Below are positions 41,599 to 48,884 of a DNA stretch of 64,000 nt, piece by piece (position 1 is the first letter of the stretch; each line of letters begins with the position of its first letter). The notes beneath the pieces are model-generated. The model searched no databases. It saw only the letters and a program-made list of their open reading frames with translations, and had not been told where the DNA came from. The position numbers and the translations under genes were made by a program. Source of the stretch: JAACFF01 sp963807975 (GTDB lineage Bacteria; Chloroflexota; Anaerolineae; Promineifilales; Promineifilaceae); assembly GCA_963807975.1 (NCBI GenBank), contig CAWEDV010000001.1, positions 2,835,194-2,899,193 of the forward strand. The letters run 5' to 3'.

Positions 41599-43497
41599 AT
41601 GTCAAACGCAAAAGAAGCAACAAAATTTACAACCACCGCCAACCGCGCTCTTCTGGAAGAGTTGCTGTGGGAGGATGTACAAGATTTTGAAAATGCCAGC
41701 CGAGGCTTTATCGCCAGCCTGGACGACCCTGTTATTAAAGGTGAAAATGGCCATGCTGTCTGGAACCTCGACGCCTATCCCTTCCTGGCTGAAGAAACTG
41801 CGCCGCCCAGCGTCAACCCCAGCCTGTGGCGGCAGTCGCGGTTGGTAGCCAATTATCACGGCCTGTTCAAAGTCACCGATGGCGTTTACCAGATTCGCGG
41901 CTTTGATTTATCCGTAATGAGCATCATCGAGAGCGACAATGGCTATGTGGTGATCGATCCGCTGATCTCGGCGGAGGTGGCGCGAGCGGGTATGGCGCTG
42001 GTTTACCAACATGTGGGCCACAAACCAGTGGTGGCCGTCATCTATACCCACAGCCATATCGATCATTGGGGCGGCGTGAAAGGGGTGATTTCTCAGTCCG
42101 ATGTGCAGGCCAGCAAGGTTAAGGTCATCGCCCCCGAACATTTCATGGAACATGCCGTCAGCGAAAATGTCATTGCGGGCAATGTGATGACCCGCCGCGC
42201 CAGCTACATGTATGGCAACCTGCTGCCCAAAGACCCCAAAGGGCAGGTTGGCGCAGGCTTGGGACAGACCACTTCCACCGGCCTCGTCACCCTCATCGCT
42301 CCCACCGACGACATTACCTTTACTGGTCAGAAAATGGTGATAGACGGGTTGGAAATTGAGTTCCAGATGACGCCCGGCACGGAAGCGCCGGCGGAGATGA
42401 ATTTTTTCTTCCCAAAATATCGCGCTTTATGCATGGCCGAAAACTGCACCCACAATATGCACAATCTGTACACGCTGCGTGGCGCGCAGGTGCGCGACCC
42501 CAAAGCGTGGGCGCATTACATTAACGAGGCGATTGATATTTTTAACGGCCGTTACGACGTTATCTTTGCCTCTCACCATTGGCCAACCTGGACGGCCGAA
42601 TCTGGCGTGGAATTCCTGAAAAAGCAGCGTGACATGTACAAATACCTGCATGATGAAACCTTACGGTTCGCCAATCAAGGCTTCACCATACTGGAAATCC
42701 CCGAACTTATCGAACTCCCTGCCGACTTGTTCAACGCCTGGTACAACCGGGGGTATTACGGCAGCATCAACCACAACGTCAAAGCCATCTACCAGCGTTA
42801 CCTGGGTTTCTTCGATGGCAATCCCGCCACCCTGCATCCGCTGCCGCCAGAGGCCGCTGGTAAAAAATACGTCGAATTCATGGGCGGCGCAGAAAACTTG
42901 CTGGCTCAGGCTCGTCAATCATTTGACAAAGGCGAATACCGCTGGGTAGCCCAGGTGGTCAACCACCTCGTCTTCGCCGACCCGGACAATACGGCGGCTC
43001 TTGATCTGCAAGCCGACGCCCTGGAGCAACTTGGTTACCAGGCGGAGTCTGGCCCCTGGCGCAATTTCTACCTCAGCGCGGCCAAAGAGCTGCGTGATGG
43101 CGTTCTTGATCTTGACACGCCTCAGCTCGGCTCAGACGTGATCAAAGCGACGCCGCTGGATATGTTCTTCGACCTTCTGGCGGTACGCCTGATTGGCCCG
43201 AAGGCAGCAGGCAAGAAGATTGTCTTAAATGCCATCTTCCCCGATATTGACGAAGAATACCTGTTGGTTGTCGAGAATGGTGTCCTTAACTACGCTCTGG
43301 GAAAGCAGGATCCCGAGGCAGATGCCACCCTGACCCTCAGCCGGACAGCCTTGGACGAGGTGATCTTGGGCGAGGCGAAGCTGGCCGATAAGCTGTCCGC
43401 AGGAGAAGCGCAAATCAGCGGCAGCCCAGAGAAGTTGGTCGAGTTCTTATCACTGATGGATACCTTTGAGTTCTGGTTCAACATCGTCACGCCTTAG
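41599..43497 (+). CDS. Alkyl sulfatase (SdsA-type metallo-beta-lactamase fold)
   Basis: A 632-residue alkyl/aryl sulfatase hydrolysing primary or secondary alkyl sulfate esters to alcohol and sulfate. The zinc motif is IYTHSHIDHWGGVKG (THxHxDH, near residue 160), with EMNFFFPKYRALCMAENCTH and ASHHWPTW contributing further ligands. A dimerisation domain and a C-terminal SCP2-like domain (from about 520) complete the SdsA1/BDS1 architecture. There is no obvious signal peptide, so the enzyme may be cytoplasmic. Start 41599 gives 5-nt spacing after GGAG; ATG 41596 is the alternative. Confidence 0.92.
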   Translation: MSNAKEATKFTTTANRALLEELLWEDVQDFENASRGFIASLDDPVIKGENGHAVWNLDAYPFLAEETAPPSVNPSLWRQSRLVANYHGLFKVTDGVYQIRGFDLSVMSIIESDNGYVVIDPLISAEVARAGMALVYQHVGHKPVVAVIYTHSHIDHWGGVKGVISQSDVQASKVKVIAPEHFMEHAVSENVIAGNVMTRRASYMYGNLLPKDPKGQVGAGLGQTTSTGLVTLIAPTDDITFTGQKMVIDGLEIEFQMTPGTEAPAEMNFFFPKYRALCMAENCTHNMHNLYTLRGAQVRDPKAWAHYINEAIDIFNGRYDVIFASHHWPTWTAESGVEFLKKQRDMYKYLHDETLRFANQGFTILEIPELIELPADLFNAWYNRGYYGSINHNVKAIYQRYLGFFDGNPATLHPLPPEAAGKKYVEFMGGAENLLAQARQSFDKGEYRWVAQVVNHLVFADPDNTAALDLQADALEQLGYQAESGPWRNFYLSAAKELRDGVLDLDTPQLGSDVIKATPLDMFFDLLAVRLIGPKAAGKKIVLNAIFPDIDEEYLLVVENGVLNYALGKQDPEADATLTLSRTALDEVILGEAKLADKLSAGEAQISGSPEKLVEFLSLMDTFEFWFNIVTP

Positions 43498-43512
43498 TAA
43501 ACAGTTTTATTA

Positions 43513-43543
43513 GATTGGTCCAATCTATAAGATTGGACCAATC
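43513..43543. promoter_or_regulatory. Double palindrome, candidate operator
   Basis: GATTGGTCCAATC (43513-43525), TATAA, GATTGGACCAATC (43531-43543). Each 13-mer is itself palindromic around one central base, and the two are reverse complements of each other, giving four GATTGG half-sites within 31 bp. It lies 15 nt after the sulfatase stop and 17 nt before the symporter ATG, with no T-run. Confidence 0.6.
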
Positions 43544-43560
43544 GCGCCTATGGCAGCGTT

Positions 43561-44430
43561 ATGGATACCTTTAATCAAATAATTGAGCTGGTTGGCAACG
43601 CCGGCATCCTGATCTTTGTCGTGGCAAGCATGCTGGGTCTTGGTCTGAGCCTTACTGTCAAACAGATTGTCGATCCCCTGCGCAATCCGCGCGTTTTGGT
43701 TGTGCTGCTCGCCGCGAACTTCTTCCTTGTGCCGGGCTTGGCGTTCCTGCTGCAGCGCCTCATCCCGCTGGAGTCGGGGTTCGATATCGGGATCATCTTA
43801 CTGGCAACGGCAGCCGGTGCGCCATTTTTGCCTAAATTGGTTGAGTTGGCAAAGGGAGCAATCGCTCTAAGCGTGGGCGCGATGATCCTGCTGATGGTCG
43901 TGACGATTGTTTATCTGCCGCTGGTACTGCCCCTGCTGCTGCCTGGCGTGGCCGTTAATCCCCTTGAAGTTGCCCTGCCATTGGTTCTGTTTATGTTAAC
44001 TCCCCTGGCGGTGGGCTTGTTTACGGCGGCTCGTTTCCCGGATATGGCACAGCGGAGGCAGCCTGCTCTATCCAAACTTTCCAGCCTGGGTCTCATGGTG
44101 GGATTCGTGGCCTTGTTGATTGTAAATGCCAACATTTTGCTGGATGCCATTGGCAACGGCGCTATGCTGGCCGCGGCGCTGCTGATAGTGGGCGCTTTCT
44201 TGATCGGCTGGCTCCTGGCAGGCGCGAATCGTGACCTGCGCACGGTTTTGGGGCTGGCAACAGCTCAGCGCAATTTGTCGGCGGCGTTGTTGGTGGCGGG
44301 CGCTAATTTTAGTGACCCCAATGTGCTTGTTATGGTCATGGTAGGCGCTGTGTTGATGCTGGGTGGATTACTGACGACTGCCAAAGTGATAGGCAGTCGG
44401 GTTCAAGGTATTCAGCAGATACAGGATTAG
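43561..44430 (+). CDS. Bile acid/sodium symporter (BASS) family protein
   Basis: A 289-residue membrane protein with eight to nine hydrophobic segments. Conserved BASS features include LGLGLSLTVKQIVDPLRNP, the crossover helix GAPFLPKLVELAKG and the later TAQRNLSAALLVA. BASS members carry organic anions with sodium. Its place after an alkyl sulfatase suggests uptake of a sulfated or carboxylated substrate, which is inference. No clear Shine-Dalgarno precedes ATG 43561. Confidence 0.83.
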   Translation: MDTFNQIIELVGNAGILIFVVASMLGLGLSLTVKQIVDPLRNPRVLVVLLAANFFLVPGLAFLLQRLIPLESGFDIGIILLATAAGAPFLPKLVELAKGAIALSVGAMILLMVVTIVYLPLVLPLLLPGVAVNPLEVALPLVLFMLTPLAVGLFTAARFPDMAQRRQPALSKLSSLGLMVGFVALLIVNANILLDAIGNGAMLAAALLIVGAFLIGWLLAGANRDLRTVLGLATAQRNLSAALLVAGANFSDPNVLVMVMVGAVLMLGGLLTTAKVIGSRVQGIQQIQD

Positions 44431-44451
44431 GCTAACAAAAAGAGTTCGAAG

Positions 44452-45135
44452 ATGACAGACATACCAGCTCATGAACGAAACCCGCGGCTGACTACACCAA
44501 GAGCCGCAGCAGTAGCCGGGATTATTTTTGCCCTGCTCTTTGCTGCCAGCCTGGTATTACTCCGGCTCTCTATCCCCAGTGATTTGACCAGTGAGATCGA
44601 GTGGATTAGGCAATCAAGGAACTACCTTTCGACTGCCCTGGTTCTCATGCCTTTTGCCGGAATAGCTTTCCTGTGGTTCATTGGCGTCATCCGAGACCGG
44701 TTCGGAGAGCTGGAGGATCGCTTCTTTTCCACAGTGTTCTTTGGCAGCAGCTTACTATTTATAGGGATGGTGTTCATCGCCATGGCAATTGCCGGTGCGT
44801 TGGTGGCTAGTGTCAGCGTCTATGGTAATTACACAATTGACCCGGATGTCGTTCTTTTTGGGCGCGCCCTGATGCTGCAAATCAGCAATATTTATGCGCT
44901 GCGGATGGCGGGCGTGCTCATGTTCTCGTTAGGGACTATCTGGCGGCACACGCTGCTGATGCCCCGCTGGTTGGTGGGCGTTACTTATTTACTGGCGAGC
45001 GCCTTGCTGTTGGTCGTCAGCCTCAATCTGTGGATCACCCTGCTGTTTCCAGCCTGGGTGCTGCTCGTCAGTGTCTATGTACTGCTCCAGAGCTATCGCG
45101 AGCAGGGGCCGTTAATTGTGCCAGGTGAGCAATGA
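44452..45135 (+). CDS. Integral membrane protein of unknown function
   Basis: A 227-residue protein with six hydrophobic segments (for example AAAVAGIIFALLFAASLVLL and FFGSSLLFIGMVFIAMAIAG) and a short cytoplasmic N-terminus. It is not recognised, but resembles uncharacterised 6-TM proteins of Chloroflexota and Actinobacteria. It starts 21 nt after the symporter stop and its end overlaps the next start by 4 nt, so it is part of the same operon. Confidence 0.7.
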   Translation: MTDIPAHERNPRLTTPRAAAVAGIIFALLFAASLVLLRLSIPSDLTSEIEWIRQSRNYLSTALVLMPFAGIAFLWFIGVIRDRFGELEDRFFSTVFFGSSLLFIGMVFIAMAIAGALVASVSVYGNYTIDPDVVLFGRALMLQISNIYALRMAGVLMFSLGTIWRHTLLMPRWLVGVTYLLASALLLVVSLNLWITLLFPAWVLLVSVYVLLQSYREQGPLIVPGEQ

Positions 45136-46823
45136 GCAGGCTTCCGGCAGCTCCGGGTCTCCCTATAGATCGCAGTCATTTCATCGCCGACGCCATCGCC
45201 GGGCTGACCTTTGCTGTGGTCAATGTGCCGCAGGCGATGGGAAACGCAGTGCTGGCAACGGTGAATCCGGTTGCCGGACTATATACTTTGATGATCGCGA
45301 CACCGGTGGGGGCGCTCTTTACCGGATCGGTCTTTATGAATGTGTCAACCACCGGGGCATTGTCAGTGGCGGCAGGTGATGCGCTGGTCAATTACAGTGG
45401 CGATCAAAAGACAACAGCATTGATCACACTGGCGCTCCTAATTGGTGTGTTTCAACTGGCAGCCGGGTTACTCAGGCTGGGCAGCCTGATCCGGTTTGTC
45501 TCTCAGTCTGTAATGACCGGTTTCATTACCGGTATCGCTTTGCTGATTATCTTTGGCGCCATCCCTGATGTAACCGGGTATTCCAGCCCTTTTAACAGTG
45601 AAGTTCTCAAGCTGGCAGATACAATCCTAAACCTGAACCAATTTGAACCGGTGACTTTTGTCTTAGGTGTACTGACAATTGCCTTGATTGTTGGTTTAGG
45701 ATTTACTCCTGCCCGCAAGTTCTCAATGGTTCTGGCGCTCGTCGTGGTAACGCTGTTGAGCGTGGGCATCACAGCCGTGCTTCGTGAGACCGTTTTCGTC
45801 ACAGTTGGTGACATTACCACCATTCCCCGGTCGCTGCCGCGACCCGCTCTTCCGGACGTGTTCATGATTCCAGCGCTGGCCTTGCCGGCACTGGCCATCA
45901 GCATTATCGGTCTAGTTCAAGGTGCAGGGGTAAGTCAAAGCTATCCCAACCCGGACGGCAAGTTTCCAAATGTATCCAGAGATTTCACGGGACAGGGGAT
46001 TGCTAATATCGTGACCAGTTTCTTCAGCGGAATTCCAGGTGGCGGTTCGATGTCCGGAACGGCTGTTACGGTCAATGCCGGCGCCAGATCACGGTGGGCC
46101 AACATCCTAGCGGGGTTTTTTGTCATCTTGATCGTGCTGCTGTTTGCCGGGGTTGTTAAATTGATCCCCATGAGCGCGCTGGCCGGGCTGCTGATTGTCG
46201 TCGGTTTTCAGAACCTACAGCCCAAGCAAATCTTAATGGTTTGGCAGACTGGACGCGTGGCACAGACAGCCATGATTTTGACCCTGATCGCGACAGTGGC
46301 GCTGCCGCTACAGTACGCCATCGTGATCGGGGTCGCCATTTCCATCATGATGCATGTCTTCCGCTCCTCTAACCAGGTGCGCCTGGTGGAAATTGTACAG
46401 GTTGAGGGCGGCTATCCAATTGAGCAGCCTGCGCCGATCAAGCTGGCCGATCATGAGGTAACGCTGCTTCATACATACGGCAGTCTGTTCTTCGCAGCAG
46501 CGGCAACCATTGAACAAAATCTGCCCCAAGCCGAGGACGCCAAACAGGCGGTTGTTATTCTCATTCTGCGCGGGCAGCCAGAAGTGGGCAGTACTTTTAT
46601 CGGTGTGCTGCGCCGCTATGCCACCACTTTGCAGGCTAACGGCGGCCGTCTGATGCTAACCGGCGTCAACCCTAACCTGCGCTATCAGTTGGAGAAAACG
46701 GGAACCCTGGCATTCATTGGAGAAGAAAACGTGTTCATGGAGCAGCCACAATTAGGTGTGGCAATGAATGAGGCGCTGGCTACAGCCCACACCTGGTTAG
46801 AGACGATGCGGGCGCAAGAGTAG
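45132..46823 (+). CDS. SulP-family anion transporter with STAS domain
   Basis: A 563-residue SulP/SLC26 protein. The transmembrane part has the conserved N-terminal block IAGLTFAVVNVPQAMGNAVLA and later TGFITGIALLIIFGAIP and GIPGGGSMSGTAVTVNAG-type segments. A cytoplasmic STAS domain follows from about residue 440 (LLHTYGSLFFAAAATIEQNL). SulP proteins move sulfate, bicarbonate or other anions. Next to an alkyl sulfatase, sulfate is the natural guess. AGGTGAG precedes ATG 45132, which overlaps the previous stop. Confidence 0.88.
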   Translation: MSRLPAAPGLPIDRSHFIADAIAGLTFAVVNVPQAMGNAVLATVNPVAGLYTLMIATPVGALFTGSVFMNVSTTGALSVAAGDALVNYSGDQKTTALITLALLIGVFQLAAGLLRLGSLIRFVSQSVMTGFITGIALLIIFGAIPDVTGYSSPFNSEVLKLADTILNLNQFEPVTFVLGVLTIALIVGLGFTPARKFSMVLALVVVTLLSVGITAVLRETVFVTVGDITTIPRSLPRPALPDVFMIPALALPALAISIIGLVQGAGVSQSYPNPDGKFPNVSRDFTGQGIANIVTSFFSGIPGGGSMSGTAVTVNAGARSRWANILAGFFVILIVLLFAGVVKLIPMSALAGLLIVVGFQNLQPKQILMVWQTGRVAQTAMILTLIATVALPLQYAIVIGVAISIMMHVFRSSNQVRLVEIVQVEGGYPIEQPAPIKLADHEVTLLHTYGSLFFAAAATIEQNLPQAEDAKQAVVILILRGQPEVGSTFIGVLRRYATTLQANGGRLMLTGVNPNLRYQLEKTGTLAFIGEENVFMEQPQLGVAMNEALATAHTWLETMRAQE

Positions 46824-46868
46824 GATGATTAAGAATTACCGGGAAGCCAAAAGCTTAAAGAGACAACA

Positions 46869-47543
46869 ATGAGTGACGTGCTGATTGAATTGCTGCCGGT
46901 GATGGTGGGTGCGACCGTGGTGCCGTTGTATCCAATCATTGTGCTGATGCTGCTACAAAGCCCGCGTGGCTTGGCGATGACAATTGCCTTTGTTTCCGGA
47001 GGCGTGACGATACGGCTGGCACAGGGCATTCTTTTTGGCCTGGTCTTAGGCTCAGCTATGACCAACAGCAGTGAAGAGGAACAAGGGCTGATCACTTCTG
47101 TTTTCTTGCTCGTGATGGGAATTTTACTGTTGGTAGCCGCCTTCCAAAAATGGCGCAAGGAAGAGGATCCTGATGATCCACCACCGCACTGGATAACCGA
47201 TTTGAACAAGCTTTCAGGGTTGCGTGCGCTGAGTGCGGGTGCCGTGTTTGTGACCATTGCCATCAAACAGTGGGTGTTCACCCTATCAGCCATTGGCATC
47301 ATTGCCGCCGCAGGCTTGGGACCGCCATCGGGCGTAACGCTGTACCTGTTCTACATCCTCATCACGCAAATACTGGTGCTGCCGCTAATCTTGTTTTTTG
47401 CCCTGGCGCCCGAACGGGCGGCAAAACCGCTGCAAGCAGCCCAAGGCTGGTTGGAGCGCCATAACCGGGTGATCGTGGTGACTGTGTCGTTGATTTTCGG
47501 TCTGTGGTTTGCTTATAAAGGGATCACTGGATTGATAAGCTAA
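46869..47543 (+). CDS. GAP/Sap family membrane protein
   Basis: A 224-residue protein with six hydrophobic segments, matching the GAP family (Sap, sulfolipid-addressing protein type). The N-terminal LLPVMVGATVVPLYPIIVLML with paired prolines, LLSPRG-like LLQSPRGLAMTIAFVSGG and the central IAIKQWVFTLSAIGII are the recognisable blocks. In mycobacteria relatives help export lipids. The function here is unknown. It is 45 nt after the SulP gene, probably in the same transcript. Confidence 0.7.
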   Translation: MSDVLIELLPVMVGATVVPLYPIIVLMLLQSPRGLAMTIAFVSGGVTIRLAQGILFGLVLGSAMTNSSEEEQGLITSVFLLVMGILLLVAAFQKWRKEEDPDDPPPHWITDLNKLSGLRALSAGAVFVTIAIKQWVFTLSAIGIIAAAGLGPPSGVTLYLFYILITQILVLPLILFFALAPERAAKPLQAAQGWLERHNRVIVVTVSLIFGLWFAYKGITGLIS

Positions 47544-47631
47544 AACTGTTTACTTGTTTATTGGCAACAGCCTTAAGAATTCAGGAGTATGCAGGCTGGT
47601 GCATAAATTATTTACATAAGGAGAAAATTAT

Positions 47632-48117
47632 ATGTCAGCTTTAACCGTTTGGAAATTTGATAATCCCTTGGGAGCGCAAGAAGCTCTCAATAAGCTCGTC
47701 GATCTATCGAAGCAGCATTTGATTGAGATCAATGACGCGGCCATCGTATCGTGGGCGGAAGGCAAGAAAAAGCCCAAGACCCAAAACTATGGCAGCATGA
47801 CCGGCAGGTCAACCGTTTCTGGTGCATTCTGGGGTATGCTTTTTGGCCTCATCTTCTTTGTACCGTTCTTTGGTATGGCTGTAGGCGCAGTGACTGGCGC
47901 TTTGACGGGTAAGTTTACCGACTATGGCATCGATGACAGATTCATTAAAGAGGTACGTAAGCAGGTGACGGAAGGGACGTCGGCGCTCTTTTTGCTGACT
48001 GGCGGCGCGGTGCAAGACCGCGTGGCTGAAGCATTTCAGGGCGTTTTGGTTGAGTTGATGCAATCGAATTTGACGAATGAGCAGGAAGCGCAGTTGATGG
48101 AAGATTTTGGCGAGTAA
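47632..48117 (+). CDS. DUF1269 family protein
   Basis: A 161-residue protein with one hydrophobic hairpin at about residues 62-92 (FWGMLFGLIFFVPFFGMAVGAVTGALTG), flanked by soluble parts: the N-terminal LTVWKFDNPLGAQEAL and the C-terminal GTSALFLLTGGAVQDRV. This layout is diagnostic of DUF1269. Function is unknown; members are often near stress genes. AAGGAG precedes ATG 47632. The stop codon lies within a strong hairpin (48109-48132). Confidence 0.85.
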   Translation: MSALTVWKFDNPLGAQEALNKLVDLSKQHLIEINDAAIVSWAEGKKKPKTQNYGSMTGRSTVSGAFWGMLFGLIFFVPFFGMAVGAVTGALTGKFTDYGIDDRFIKEVRKQVTEGTSALFLLTGGAVQDRVAEAFQGVLVELMQSNLTNEQEAQLMEDFGE

Positions 48118-48132
48118 CGGTTGTTACTCGCC
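48109..48132 (+). terminator. Strong hairpin spanning the DUF1269 stop codon
   Basis: GGCGAGTAAC (48109-48118) pairs perfectly with GTTACTCGCC (48123-48132) around a GGTT tetraloop. There is no T-run, so full termination is uncertain. Confidence 0.5.
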
Positions 48133-48154
48133 ACCCAATTATTAGCGAATGACC

Positions 48155-48189
48155 CGCAATAAGGATATCGGATTGATACCCTTATTGCG
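48155..48189 (+). promoter_or_regulatory. Second strong hairpin in the LURP-one leader
   Basis: CGCAATAAGG (48155-48164) pairs perfectly with CCTTATTGCG (48180-48189). After one A-C mismatch it continues TATC/GATA around a GGATT loop. It ends 20 nt before the GGAGG of the next gene. Confidence 0.5.
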
Positions 48190-48225
48190 AGCAAACTCTA
48201 TAGTAAGAAGAGCGGAGGTAATGCT

Positions 48226-48774
48226 ATGCCAGGTAGAGGACGACGAGAACAACGCCGCGAAGAACGCGCCACCTTTGGCCGAGGCGGGACGGCTACCCGC
48301 TATAGAATGCGGCAGAAATTGGTCGCTTTTGGCGATGATTTCTGGATTGAGGATGCAAATGGTCAGCGTACTTTCAAGGTAGATGGCAAAATGCTGCGCG
48401 TGCGTGACACCCTCTTTTTCGAGGATACGCAAGGGCAAACCCTGTGCAAAATTCAGGAGAAGTTAGTGCGCGTCAAAGATACTAAGACTATTGAAGGGCC
48501 AAACGGTGAGCGTCTGGCTACCGTCAAGAAGGCGTTGATCTCGCCGCTACGCGACCGTTGGGTAGTAAAAATTGGCGATGGGCCTGATCTGCAAGTGCAG
48601 GGCAACATCCTCAACCACCAATATACTATCGGCGAGGGTGGGAGCAAGATCGCCGAAGTTTCTAAAAAGTGGTTCCGTCTAGCCGACACTTACGGCGTCC
48701 AGATCGAACCGGGACAAAACGATATTGTGATTTTGGCTGTTACCGTAGCTGTTGACATGATGGCGCACGGATAG
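48226..48774 (+). CDS. LURP-one-related (DUF567) protein
   Basis: A 182-residue soluble protein with the tubby-like LURP-one fold. Alternating beta strands such as YRMRQKLVAFGDDFWIEDAN, VDGKMLRVRDTLFFEDTQG, KIQEKLVRVKDTKTIEGPNG and IAEVSKKWFRLADTYGVQ are typical. Plant relatives respond to pathogens and bacterial ones are uncharacterised; phospholipid scramblase-like membrane binding has been proposed for the fold. The basic N-terminus (PGRGRREQRREER) is unusual. GGAGG precedes ATG 48226 with 7 nt spacing. Confidence 0.85.
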   Translation: MPGRGRREQRREERATFGRGGTATRYRMRQKLVAFGDDFWIEDANGQRTFKVDGKMLRVRDTLFFEDTQGQTLCKIQEKLVRVKDTKTIEGPNGERLATVKKALISPLRDRWVVKIGDGPDLQVQGNILNHQYTIGEGGSKIAEVSKKWFRLADTYGVQIEPGQNDIVILAVTVAVDMMAHG

Positions 48775-48884
48775 ATGCGGGAAAGATTGGAGACAAGGCG
48801 AAACACTTGCTTTCAGTCTCCTTATCCCTGGTTGACAAACACGCCAATCATTCCAAATTTAAATTAAATGGGAGAAGATTGATC

